Shown in pieces: positions 1-7,568 of a DNA stretch of 26,366 nt. Where the stretch lies: the NCBI GenBank assembly GCA_934636245.1, contig CAKUAI010000033.1:1-26366 (forward strand), read 5' to 3'. Source of the DNA: an uncultured Coriobacteriales bacterium (GTDB lineage Bacteria > Actinomycetota > Coriobacteriia > Coriobacteriales > UMGS124). Position 1 is the stretch's first letter. Each line of letters begins with the position of its first letter. The position numbers and the translations under genes are program-made. A model generated the notes under the pieces. The model saw nothing but the letters and a program-made list of their open reading frames with translations, ran no database searches and had not been told where the DNA came from.

Positions 1-75
1 TGGTTGATAGGGCGCAGGTGCAAGGCGCGCGAGCGCCTCAGCCGGGCGCCACTAATCGGCCGAGCCCTTCGGGAC
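1..75 (+). rRNA. rrl: 23S ribosomal RNA, 3' end (partial)
   Basis: The first ~75 bases match the conserved 3' terminus of bacterial 23S rRNA: GGTTGATAG at 2-10, a helix-101-like hairpin (GGCGC 24-28, GNRA tetraloop GCGA 29-32, GCGCC 33-37), then ACTAATCGGCCGAG at 51-64, the usual last conserved block. The gene runs off the left edge, so only the tail is visible. The exact mature 3' end is estimated, since it depends on pairing with the 5' end outside the window. The polypurine/pyrimidine text at about 90-140 is probably the trailing processing-stem spacer. Confidence 0.9.
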
Positions 76-160
76 ACGTTCAACGCCCCCTCCGCTCCCG
101 ACCGTTCTCAAGGGAACCCTTCCTCAAGCGCTGTGCGGCCCCCAGGGCGCCCGCGTCACC

Positions 161-183
161 AAAAGGCCCTCAGGGGCCTTTTT
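161..183 (+). terminator. Intrinsic terminator of the rRNA operon
   Basis: A 9-bp perfect stem (AAAAGGCCC 161-169 with GGGCCTTTT 174-182), loop TCAG, and T-run to 183. It lies about 86 bases after the 23S 3' end. That gap is too short for a 117-nt 5S rRNA, so transcription of this rrn unit appears to stop after 23S. Confidence 0.88.
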
Positions 184-189
184 GCGTTT

Positions 190-593
190 GGGGGCTTTGT
201 GCGATTCAAGTCGGTCGTATTTTCATTGGGTCACTTGCTAACAAATGCGTTTGGTTGATACTTCCTGCCCCTCTTTTTATTGTTGCTGTGACCACTGACA
301 ATTATTTGGGCATGGACTTTGATCTTTGACACTCGCGCCTGTAGTCTCATGAATCTAGTTTTGTATGACAAACGATATACACTTTTAGCTTGAAATCCAT
401 GTTACGGTTATTCAAAAAGTGTGAACATTGTTTGTTAAATCTAAGCGTTTACTATTACCGTGCATATTTGTGATTTGACGCAATTTCGCGCTTTTACCTC
501 CCCTTTGTTGGTCTACGATTCACCTTGGTAGGGTGGCTGAAATCGGTTTGGCCACACGTTAGGCTTAGCCTAGTTTGAGAGGGAGGTGTAAGA
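190..593. other. AT-rich gene-free leader upstream of the hydrogenase operon
   Basis: About 400 bases without a credible gene, markedly richer in A/T than the rest of the window. It holds a perfect dyad TTTGT-ATG-ACAAA at 360-372, a second dyad AGGCT-T-AGCCT at 561-571 just before the ribosome site, and several weak promoter-like hexamer pairs, for example TTGTTT (428-433) with TACTAT (450-455). This is presumably the control region for the hydrogenase genes. I cannot assign a regulator. Confidence 0.6.
505..534 (+). promoter_or_regulatory. Candidate promoter for the hydrogenase operon
   Basis: TTGTTG (505-510), an 18-base spacer, and TAGGGT (529-534) carrying an extended -10 TG at 526-527. 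The key -12 T, -11 A and -7 T positions are present. It would start transcription about 50 bases before the first gene. The pair at 428-455 is an alternative, and neither is strong. Confidence 0.3.
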
Positions 594-1862
594 ATGGCAA
601 CACAGCAGGTGAATGAGATCAGCAAGGGTGCTCAGGTTCTGGAGTCCCGTGGCATTAGCCGTCGTAAGTTCCTCGGCTATTGCGCTGGTATCGCCACGAT
701 GATCGGTCTTTCCCAGACTGCTGCCCCCCAGATTGCCGAGGCTCTCGAGAGCGTCATCGGCAACACCGAGGGCAATCTGAAGCCCGTCATCTGGCTTGAG
801 GGCGCTTCGTGCACGGGCTGCACCGAGGCTTTTGCTCAGGTCGATACTCCTGATGTGCCGTCCGTTGTCCTGGAGCTGCTTTCGCTGAACTACAGCGAGA
901 CGCTTTCCGCAGCGGCTGGCCATTCTATGGAGGAGGCTCGTAAGCAGACGATTGCAGCCGGTGGCTACCTTGTAGTCTACGAGGGTGCAGTCGTTGAGGG
1001 CTGGGACGGCAACGCACTTCGCATTGCCGACGAGAAGGGTACCGACATCCTTCTTGAGACTGCTTACTCTGCTGAGGCAGTCATCGCCTATGGCTCTTGC
1101 GCTTGCGACGGTGGTTGGCAGGCTGCTCGCCCCAACCCCTCTGGTGCTCTTGGCGTTCAGAAGTTCCTCAAGAAGAACGGTATCGACACGCCGGTCATCA
1201 ACATTCCGTGCTGCCCCGGCAACCCCGAGTGGATTGTCGCCGTTCTTGTTGAGTACTTGCTGATGGGTCGCATCCCTGAGCTCAACAATAACAATGAGCC
1301 CAAGCTCATGTTCAACGAGACCGTCCATGACAACTGCCCCCGTCGTGGCCACTTTGAGAACGGTGAGTTCGTCTACAACTTCGGCTCCATCGAGGAGGAG
1401 AAGGGTTACTGCCTCTATGCCCTTGGCTGCAAGGGTCCGCAGACCTTCACCAACTGCCCCATCGTGAAGTCGAACCGTCACGTCTCTTGGTGCGTTGAGG
1501 CCGGCGCTCCTTGCGTTGGCTGCGGCGTCATCAGCCCCATGAATGCCAATGGCAACTGGGTTGACGAGAACACGCCCTTCCTGGCACGTCATCGTTACTT
1601 CCAGATTCTCGACTGGAAGGTCTCGCCCGCTGCAATCTGCGGTACGGTGCTGGGCCTTGTCGTCGGCATCATCGTGGTCCATGCCGTCGGCATGAAGATC
1701 ACGAAGCGCACCGACGGCGGCGCTGACTTCGAGGTCGAGCGTGAGTACGACGTCAAGCATAAGACTCCGGGCGCCGCTGAGGCCGCCGTTGTCGCCGACC
1801 AGCTCTATGAGCAGCTCGACGCTGACGGTGTTGTCGAGCGTCACGCGAACCATAAGAAGTAG
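594..1862 (+). CDS. hyaA: [NiFe] uptake hydrogenase small subunit, Tat-exported, membrane-anchored
   Basis: Electron-transfer subunit of a group 1 respiratory H2-uptake hydrogenase; it carries three Fe-S clusters from the NiFe site towards the cytochrome b. A Tat signal is visible (SRRKFL at residues 22-27, followed by a hydrophobic stretch). Proximal cluster ligands are C73, C76, C169 and C207; distal H245, C248, C273, C279; medial C288, C307, C310. The distal/medial spacing equals that of E. coli HyaA. A hydrophobic helix near residues 346-366 should anchor the C-terminus in the membrane. The two supernumerary cysteines of O2-tolerant enzymes are absent (G75 and G174 in their places), but unusual C171 and C206 sit next to ligands. 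The start is ATG with GGGAGGTG at 581-588. The large subunit follows after 17 bases. It is probably the Coriobacteria-type subgroup (1i in HydDB, from memory); the subgroup is inference. Confidence 0.95.
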   Translation: MATQQVNEISKGAQVLESRGISRRKFLGYCAGIATMIGLSQTAAPQIAEALESVIGNTEGNLKPVIWLEGASCTGCTEAFAQVDTPDVPSVVLELLSLNYSETLSAAAGHSMEEARKQTIAAGGYLVVYEGAVVEGWDGNALRIADEKGTDILLETAYSAEAVIAYGSCACDGGWQAARPNPSGALGVQKFLKKNGIDTPVINIPCCPGNPEWIVAVLVEYLLMGRIPELNNNNEPKLMFNETVHDNCPRRGHFENGEFVYNFGSIEEEKGYCLYALGCKGPQTFTNCPIVKSNRHVSWCVEAGAPCVGCGVISPMNANGNWVDENTPFLARHRYFQILDWKVSPAAICGTVLGLVVGIIVVHAVGMKITKRTDGGADFEVEREYDVKHKTPGAAEAAVVADQLYEQLDADGVVERHANHKK

Positions 1863-1879
1863 AAGGGAGGCAAACACAC

Positions 1880-3541
1880 ATGGCTCAGTCAACCATTGAC
1901 CCCGTAACTCGTATCGAAGGCCACCTTCGCATCGACATGGAAGTCGAGGATGGACAGGTAAAGGACGCGTGGGTCTCCGCGGGTCTCTTCCGCGGCATGG
2001 AGCTCATTCTTGAGAACCGTTCCAGCCAGGATGCCTCCATCATTGCTCAGCGTATCTGCGGCGTTTGCCCCGTCTCGCACTCCCATGCTGCTGCTATGGC
2101 TTGCGAGGCTGCTTTCGGCATCAATCCTCCCGAGGGCGGCCGTATGGTCCGCAACCTCTCGGAGATGGCGCAGTTCATGCACAGCCACATCCTGTGGTTC
2201 TACAACCTCAACGGCCTTGACTATGTCAACCCGCTCGACTCCATCAACGCAGACATCGCCGATACGTTCGACGTCTGCCAGGAGAACGGCATGGCCGCTG
2301 CGGACTTCGCCAACATCCAGAAGCGCCTGCAGGCTTTCGCCGACAACGGCCAGCTCTCCATCTTCTCGGGCAACTGGTTTGATACCACGGACGCCGATGG
2401 CTCCGCGGCTTTCAAGCTCACGCCTGAGCTCAACCTCATCGCGACTGCCCACTACATTGAGGCTCTCGAGATGCAGGCCAAGGCCTCCGAGATCAACGGT
2501 ATCATCGGCGGCAAGATGCCTCACATCATGACGGCTCTCGCTGGTGGCACCATGTTCGTGCCTACCTCTGAGAAGCTTGATGACATCCTGTATCGCATCA
2601 AGGACATCAAGGCGTGGGTCAACAACGTCCTGCTGCCCGATGCCATCGCCCTGTCCAAGGTGTACTCCAACGAGTTCACCTACGGCAAGGGTCCGGGCAA
2701 CTACATTGCCTGGGGTGTCTTCAACGACCCGTCCTTCGAGATCAACAACCGTTACCTGCCGGCTGGCGTGCTGACGGGTGACAAGCTCGAGCTGTCCGAG
2801 GTGGACGACAACCTCATCACCGAGGATATTGCCCGCGCTTACTACAAGGACAGCGAGCCGGTCAACCCGCTCAACGGCATCACCGACCCGTGGTACCCCA
2901 CCGAGGGCTACAACCGCGACAACAAGTACACCTGGTGCAAGGCCCCCCGTTACAACGGTGGCGTCTACGAGGCCACGCCTCTGTCCCGTGTCCTTGTTGC
3001 TTACAAGCGCGGCGTCGAGCCCGTTGTCAAGCTTGTCGACACCGTGCTCGAGGCTCTTGGTCAGGCCGGTAACCTCTCCTGCCTGGAGTCGGTCTTCGGT
3101 CGCGCTGCCGCTCGTGCCGTCGAGATGGTCTACATCATGGATTGCATGGAGCAGGAGTGCCTCGATCTTATCGAGTACGTCGGCGCTGGCAACCATGACT
3201 ACTACACCAAGCCGGAGAACACCACCGGTACCGGTGTTGCCCTGTGGGAGGCCCCTCGCGGCGCCCTTTATCACATGGCGAAGCTTACGAACGACCAGAT
3301 CAACAAGTATCAGATCATCATCCCCTCGACGTGGAACCTCGGTCCTCGCGACAGCGAGGGCACGCGCGGCCCGCTCGAGCAGGCTCTGATCGGTACCGAG
3401 GTTGTCGACGTCGAGAAGCCCATCAAGGCCCTGCGTCTTGTCCACAGCTACGACCCCTGCACTGCTTGCTGCGTGCACGTGTTCGAGCCCAAGACGGGCA
3501 AGAGCTTCACGACGGTCGAAAGCCCTTGGGGGGTGAGGTAG
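1880..3541 (+). CDS. hyaB: [NiFe] uptake hydrogenase large (catalytic) subunit
   Basis: Catalytic subunit that binds the Ni-Fe(CN)2CO centre and splits H2. The N-terminal L1 motif RICGVCP supplies C60 and C63, and the C-terminal L2 motif DPCTACCVH supplies C527 and C530. The 20 residues after H533 are the typical tail removed by a maturation protease once nickel is inserted, which fits the protease gene at 4392. RIEGHLRI near the start is a family signature. The 553-residue length is within the group 1 range. It has no signal peptide of its own and should be exported with the Tat-tagged small subunit. The start is ATG with GAAGGGAGG at 1862-1870. The next gene begins one base past this stop, so the structural genes form an operon. 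Confidence 0.96.
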   Translation: MAQSTIDPVTRIEGHLRIDMEVEDGQVKDAWVSAGLFRGMELILENRSSQDASIIAQRICGVCPVSHSHAAAMACEAAFGINPPEGGRMVRNLSEMAQFMHSHILWFYNLNGLDYVNPLDSINADIADTFDVCQENGMAAADFANIQKRLQAFADNGQLSIFSGNWFDTTDADGSAAFKLTPELNLIATAHYIEALEMQAKASEINGIIGGKMPHIMTALAGGTMFVPTSEKLDDILYRIKDIKAWVNNVLLPDAIALSKVYSNEFTYGKGPGNYIAWGVFNDPSFEINNRYLPAGVLTGDKLELSEVDDNLITEDIARAYYKDSEPVNPLNGITDPWYPTEGYNRDNKYTWCKAPRYNGGVYEATPLSRVLVAYKRGVEPVVKLVDTVLEALGQAGNLSCLESVFGRAAARAVEMVYIMDCMEQECLDLIEYVGAGNHDYYTKPENTTGTGVALWEAPRGALYHMAKLTNDQINKYQIIIPSTWNLGPRDSEGTRGPLEQALIGTEVVDVEKPIKALRLVHSYDPCTACCVHVFEPKTGKSFTTVESPWGVR

Positions 3542-3542
3542 C

Positions 3543-4286
3543 ATGGCGCATCTTGCACACTATAAGGAAGCCCACCCGCTGCCTTTCGTCATCACTCACT
3601 GGGTGAACCTGATTTGCATGTTCTCGCTGATCTTTACGGGTTTCTATATCCACTACCCGTTCTTCCCTCTTGCGATGAGCATGTGCCGTGGCATTCACGT
3701 GTTCTGCGGTATCGTCATCACGATTAACCTCATCACGCGTGTTGTCCTGTCTTTCTTCATCAAGTCCGCTCCTTCCGGTGGCACTCGTGCCGTCGTGCGT
3801 GACTTCAAGACGTGGCTGCCTCAGCGCAACAACCGTCACATGCTTCTTGAGACGATCAAGTACTACCTGTTCATCAACAAGGAGCACGTGGTTGGCGCTA
3901 AGCTCGGCGTTCTGCAGAAGATTTTCTATCTGCTGTTCCTGCCGCTGATCCTCCTCATGGCTTGGACGGGCTTCGCTCTTTGGATCCCCACGAGCAACTG
4001 GGGCATCTCCCTGGTCCTGACCGAGGGCATCGGCGTGATGAACATCCGCATCATTCACTACATCACGATGTTCATCATCATGTTCATCATGTGCTTCCAC
4101 CTCTACCTTGCCAACATCGAGGGTGTCTCGCCCACTAAGCTGATCCTGTTCCGCAAGGAGCACGCTGGCCTGGTGTACGACCCCGAGATTCGCAACGTGG
4201 TGGGCTACGATGGCATGGGCCATGGCCCCAGCTACGGTGCGGCTCCTCGTACCGACGACCTGGACAAGGCCGGCATCAAGTGCTAG
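3543..4286 (+). CDS. hyaC: Hydrogenase b-type cytochrome subunit (quinone-reducing membrane anchor)
   Basis: Integral membrane diheme cytochrome b of the NiFe-hydrogenase family; it takes electrons from the small subunit and reduces the quinone pool. At least four hydrophobic helices are visible (roughly residues 15-37, 49-72, 125-148, 168-192). Candidate heme-ligand histidines lie in helices at H19, H52, H172 and H186. The last ~45 residues form a polar tail with Gly/His-rich text, probably cytoplasmic. ATG follows the large-subunit stop by one base, with a GGGGGTGAGG ribosome site inside the preceding gene, so translation is probably coupled. A strong terminator follows at 4314. Confidence 0.92.
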   Translation: MAHLAHYKEAHPLPFVITHWVNLICMFSLIFTGFYIHYPFFPLAMSMCRGIHVFCGIVITINLITRVVLSFFIKSAPSGGTRAVVRDFKTWLPQRNNRHMLLETIKYYLFINKEHVVGAKLGVLQKIFYLLFLPLILLMAWTGFALWIPTSNWGISLVLTEGIGVMNIRIIHYITMFIIMFIMCFHLYLANIEGVSPTKLILFRKEHAGLVYDPEIRNVVGYDGMGHGPSYGAAPRTDDLDKAGIKC

Positions 4287-4313
4287 TTTGCCTCTAAGGC
4301 ATACGCGCTCTTT

Positions 4314-4349
4314 AAGGGGCTTGCGGGCTTACCCGCAGGCCCCTTTTTT
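4314..4349 (+). terminator. Intrinsic terminator after hydrogenase structural genes
   Basis: AAGGGGC (4314-4320) pairs with GCCCCTT (4339-4345), with an inner stem TGCGGG (4322-4327)/CCCGCA (4332-4337), followed by TTTTTT at 4344-4349. It separates the three structural genes from the maturation protease, which is then made either by read-through or from an unseen promoter. Confidence 0.88.
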
Positions 4350-4374
4350 ATTCGACGTGCTTCTTTGATTGGAC

Positions 4375-4382
4375 AAAGGGGG
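4375..4382 (+). promoter_or_regulatory. Ribosome-binding site deciding the GTG start of the hydrogenase protease
   Basis: AAAGGGGG ends 9 bases before GTG 4392. An upstream in-frame TTG at 4365 has no such site in front of it and lies only about 15 bases after the terminator. The GTG start also brings the protein to the usual family N-terminus, with the GN-x-LL motif about ten residues in. Confidence 0.7.
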
Positions 4383-4391
4383 CTTCCAGGC

Positions 4392-5207
4392 GTGAGGGTT
4401 TCGCTCATTTGCATAGGAAACGAGCTTCTTTTGGATGATGGTGTCGGACCTGCCGTGGCGCGCTATTTGCTGTCACGCTACAGGTTCCCCGACAATGTCG
4501 CGGTGATAGACCGCGCCTGCATGGGTATGGCCATCATCTCTGACTTGCGCGAGGCAGACTTCGCCCTGGTGCTTGACGCTGTCGAGGTCCCGGGAGCAAC
4601 GCCTGGCGAGATATTCTCCTTTGAGCCAACGGATGTGGCTCCCACGCCAGCCGGTATGACGTCGCTGCATGATGTGCGCTTTGCCGATGTGCTTGGATCT
4701 GCAAGTTTCTTGGGAATCTCCTGCACGGGGCATTGTTTCGGCGTTCAGGTGGAGAACATGAGCCCCTCGGAGTTCGTCAGGGCGCTGACGCCGAAGGTCG
4801 CAGCAGCCGTTCCTCTGCTTGCTCGGACGGCAGTGAAGTATCTGCGCGAGAAGCTTGGCATCGAAGTGGAAGATTTGCTCGAGCAGGGAACAGCATCCGT
4901 TGTGCTTCCGCAGGTACACGGTACCCCTGATGCGAGTGTGATGACGGGTTACCTGGCGCACGGGCTTATGGATGCGGGTTTTGCAGTTTCCCCCGTTGAT
5001 GGTAAGTCGAATGAAATGGTGCTTGTTGCAGAGGGGGATTGCGACCTTGCGTGTCTTGCGACTCGAGACGGTCAAGACAAGCGAATCGAAATCACGTCTG
5101 GTGCTGGGGACTCCGGTTGGCTCGTGAGGGTGTCGAGCGAGGCGAATGACCTCGACTGCGATGCATTCGTGCGTGACGTTGTGAATGCCTGTGGAAAGAA
5201 GAGGTAA
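4392..5207 (+). CDS. hyaD: Hydrogenase maturation protease (M52/HycI-HybD family) with extra C-terminal domain
   Basis: Endopeptidase that removes the C-terminal tail of the hydrogenase large subunit after nickel insertion. The N-terminal half is typical: CIGNELLLDDGVG at residues 7-19, and the nickel-sensing residues D16, D62 and H93 fall exactly at the positions of E/D16, D62 and H93 in E. coli HybD/HycI. The family is usually about 150-195 residues long, but this protein has 271. The extra ~105 residues after about position 165 match nothing I recognise. They are mixed polar/hydrophobic with no evident membrane helix. The start chosen is GTG with AAAGGGGG upstream. The following gene begins 3 bases after this stop. 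The protease assignment is firm; the role of the extension is unknown. Confidence 0.88.
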   Translation: MRVSLICIGNELLLDDGVGPAVARYLLSRYRFPDNVAVIDRACMGMAIISDLREADFALVLDAVEVPGATPGEIFSFEPTDVAPTPAGMTSLHDVRFADVLGSASFLGISCTGHCFGVQVENMSPSEFVRALTPKVAAAVPLLARTAVKYLREKLGIEVEDLLEQGTASVVLPQVHGTPDASVMTGYLAHGLMDAGFAVSPVDGKSNEMVLVAEGDCDLACLATRDGQDKRIEITSGAGDSGWLVRVSSEANDLDCDAFVRDVVNACGKKR

Positions 5208-5210
5208 TCG

Positions 5211-5789
5211 ATGGGGAAAACCGAAATGGAAGCCCTTGTCATGGACGAGAAGGAGCAGGTTCCGCCTGCGCCTGAGGGCATGCGCTATGCCGGCCTGTGC
5301 CGTGACTGCAAGGACTTTGTCGAGCTCGATGATAAGCTTAACCCGCGAGACTGCGGGCACAGAAAGGACCGCGTTGCCGTGGCCTTGCTGCTTGAGGAGT
5401 CAGAACCGCTGCCGCATTTTCCCAAGATCAACTGGGGTGCGTTCTTCATGCCGGCGCTTTGGGGCCCGGGTCATGGCCAGTGGTACCTCATCTTGATGTA
5501 TCCCATCTTGATCTTCCTCGATAACATCGTCTATACGGCGGTGCAGGCAGGCGGTTTGTACATCCTGCTCGCAGTCGCTTGTCTGGCGTGTATGCTGGCG
5601 TTTTTAATTGTCTATGCGCGCAGTGCAAATATGGCGGGATACCTGCGCGTGTCGCATGCCAAGACGGTGGATGAGTACCTCAAGGGTGAAAAGCGCTGGA
5701 CCTGGGCAATGATTGCTGTAGCCGCGGTCTTCATCGTGTTTGCAACGTACTACAACATTGCCGTGCGACCGGGTGTTTTTGCTGGATGA
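5211..5789 (+). CDS. Unrecognised small membrane protein with N-terminal CxxC...CxH motif
   Basis: 192 residues, not recognised with confidence. The N-terminal ~60 residues are soluble and hold C30-x2-C33 and C48-x-H50, a possible zinc-ribbon or other metal/redox site. An INWGAFFMPALWGPGHG segment (74-89) precedes three predicted membrane helices (about 91-111, 114-136, 163-185). The aromatic NW-FF-P-W-G-G pattern before the first helix faintly recalls DUF2628-type membrane proteins. It starts 3 bases after the hydrogenase protease stop, with GAAGAGG as ribosome site, so the two are surely co-transcribed and a link with hydrogenase assembly or membrane attachment is plausible. No function is assigned. 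Confidence 0.75.
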   Translation: MGKTEMEALVMDEKEQVPPAPEGMRYAGLCRDCKDFVELDDKLNPRDCGHRKDRVAVALLLEESEPLPHFPKINWGAFFMPALWGPGHGQWYLILMYPILIFLDNIVYTAVQAGGLYILLAVACLACMLAFLIVYARSANMAGYLRVSHAKTVDEYLKGEKRWTWAMIAVAAVFIVFATYYNIAVRPGVFAG

Positions 5790-5901
5790 GTGGCACCTGC
5801 CAACAGGCTTAATGCATAGGAAACAACAAGAAACGTCCAGGGTTGCATAATCAGGGTCCAACGGAGCGGACGGGCCGCTTCATGGAGTCCAGGAGGCCAA
5901 C

Positions 5902-7368
5902 ATGGACGCTTTCATTGAGGCGTTTTCAGCTGGAGTCAGTGCGGTTGACGCATTTGTTTGGGGATGGCCCCTCATCGTGCTGTTGCTGGGCACTCACATT
6001 TACACGACCGTGCGCACGCGTTTCATCCAACGCAAGATAGGCACGGCCATCAAGCTGTCGGTGAGTAAAGACGACCCCAGCAGCGCTGAAGGCGACATCA
6101 GCCAGTTCGGCGCTTTGACCACGGCGCTTGCTGCGACTATCGGCACCGGCAACATCGTTGGCGTGGCGACGGGTCTCCTCTCCGGCGGTCCTGGTGCCAT
6201 CTTCTGGATGTGGATCACGGGCATCTTCGGCATCGCCACCAAGTACGCGGAGACCTACATCGGTGTGAAGTGGCGCGTGAAGGACGAGAATGGCAAGATG
6301 ATCGGTGGCGCCATGTACGCCCTCGAACGCGGTTTCAAGAACAAGGGCCTGGGCAAGCTCCTCGCCGTCCTCTTTGCGCTGTTTACAGCCATTGCCTCCT
6401 TCGGCATCGGTGCCTCGGTGCAGTCGAACTCGCTTGCCGGCGCCATCACGGCAACGTCGCTCTTCGACGGTGAGAGCATCCCTACATGGGTCATTGGCCT
6501 GGTCGTGACGATCCTCGTCGCTTTTGTCATCCTTGGTGGCCTTAAGAGCGTCTCCCGTGTTTGCGAGAAGCTCGTTCCTGTTATGGCTCTGTTCTATGTT
6601 GTGTGCTGCCTGATAATCATTGGCATTAACGGTCAGTACCTGGGCGAGGCAATTTCCACCATTCTCGTGTGCGCGTTCACGCCGCAGGCGGCTTTTGGCG
6701 GCGCGGTGGGATCGACTGTCATGCTGGCTCTCCAGTTCGGCTTCAAGCGCGGCCTTTTCTCCAACGAGAGCGGTTTGGGTTCCGCCCCGCTTGTTGCCTC
6801 GAGCGCAGTGACTCGCAACCCCGCCCGTCAGGCTCTTGTGTCGATGAGCGGTACATTTTGGGATACGGTTGTCATCTGCCTCATTACCGGTCTCATGCTC
6901 GTGACGTCGCTGCTGGCCAACCCTGAACTTGCCGCTACGTTTAACAACACCATCGCTGGCGGCAGCACGAACATTTTCAGCGGCGGCGCGGCGCTTGCGA
7001 CGGCCTGCTTCGAGTCGATTCCCGTGTTTGGCCCGTTCGTGCTGGTTGTTGGCCTTCTCTGCTTCACCTACTCCACGATTCTTGGCTGGAGCCAGTACGG
7101 CAACCGCGCAATCATGTACCTCTTCGGCAAGAAGGGCATCCTGCCGTACTCGATCATCTTCCTGGTGTTCGTGTTCTGGGGATGCATTGGCGGCGGCGAC
7201 CTCGTCTGGAACATCTCCGACATTACCAACGGCCTGATGGCTGTTCCCAACTGCATCGCAGTGTTGGTACTGGGAGGCGTTGTGGCAAAGGAAACCAAGC
7301 ACTACGTGTACGACGGTCACTTGGAGGATGTCTATCCTGAAGAAGTGCCCTCGATGAATGGCAAATAA
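5902..7368 (+). CDS. Sodium:alanine/glycine symporter (AGCS family)
   Basis: Integral membrane transporter of the alanine-or-glycine:cation symporter family (AlsT/DagA/AgcS type), importing small neutral amino acids with Na+ or H+. The 488-residue length and about ten hydrophobic segments fit. Family hallmarks seen are GTGNIVGVATGLLSGGPGAIFWMW-type text near residues 80-104, KYAETYIGVKWR soon after, and FKRGLFSNESGLGSAP around residues 281-296. ATG is preceded by AGGAGG at 5891-5896. It is separated from the hydrogenase genes by 112 bases containing CATAAT at 5846-5851 as a weak -10, so it is probably its own unit. Substrate preference cannot be read from the sequence. Confidence 0.92.
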   Translation: MDAFIEAFSAGVSAVDAFVWGWPLIVLLLGTHIYTTVRTRFIQRKIGTAIKLSVSKDDPSSAEGDISQFGALTTALAATIGTGNIVGVATGLLSGGPGAIFWMWITGIFGIATKYAETYIGVKWRVKDENGKMIGGAMYALERGFKNKGLGKLLAVLFALFTAIASFGIGASVQSNSLAGAITATSLFDGESIPTWVIGLVVTILVAFVILGGLKSVSRVCEKLVPVMALFYVVCCLIIIGINGQYLGEAISTILVCAFTPQAAFGGAVGSTVMLALQFGFKRGLFSNESGLGSAPLVASSAVTRNPARQALVSMSGTFWDTVVICLITGLMLVTSLLANPELAATFNNTIAGGSTNIFSGGAALATACFESIPVFGPFVLVVGLLCFTYSTILGWSQYGNRAIMYLFGKKGILPYSIIFLVFVFWGCIGGGDLVWNISDITNGLMAVPNCIAVLVLGGVVAKETKHYVYDGHLEDVYPEEVPSMNGK

Positions 7369-7380
7369 CAACATCAGTTT

Positions 7381-7409
7381 TTGCTCGCACAATGGAACTC
7401 CCGTAGTAA
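7381..7409 (+). promoter_or_regulatory. Candidate promoter for mfd
   Basis: TTGCTC (7381-7386), a 17-base spacer, and TAGTAA (7404-7409). Initiation would fall at about 7416, right at the start of the inverted repeat at 7414-7456, leaving a ~150-base leader before mfd. Confidence 0.3.
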
Positions 7410-7413
7410 ACTC

Positions 7414-7456
7414 AAACGCGGGGCCTGACCTCACCTCGGGGCCGGGTCCCGCGTTT
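7414..7456 (+). terminator. Inverted repeat between the symporter gene and mfd (possible terminator or leader hairpin)
   Basis: AAACGCGGG (7414-7422) pairs perfectly with CCCGCGTTT (7448-7456); G-T then two C-G pairs extend the stem inward to 7425/7445. Only TTTGT follows, so it is a weak intrinsic terminator for the symporter gene. If the promoter at 7381 is real, it instead folds at the 5' end of the mfd transcript. Confidence 0.5.
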
Positions 7457-7568
7457 GTATACGGGTGACATCTGATGTGCAAGGCGTTTTGAGAGCGGTG
7501 CGACGCCCGCACCCAAGTCTCTTAAAAGTGCTGCCCATCAGGTATTGCGATACTTACAAGGAGTCCCA

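Noticed and set aside
4..329. Two short open frames at the left edge
   Set aside because: They begin inside the 23S rRNA tail, run through its terminator, and have no ribosome site.
415..480. FNR-, CRP- or Rex-type site (half-sites TGTGA near 421-425 and 469-473)
   Set aside because: Only single half-sites occur; no matching second half at the right spacing could be found.
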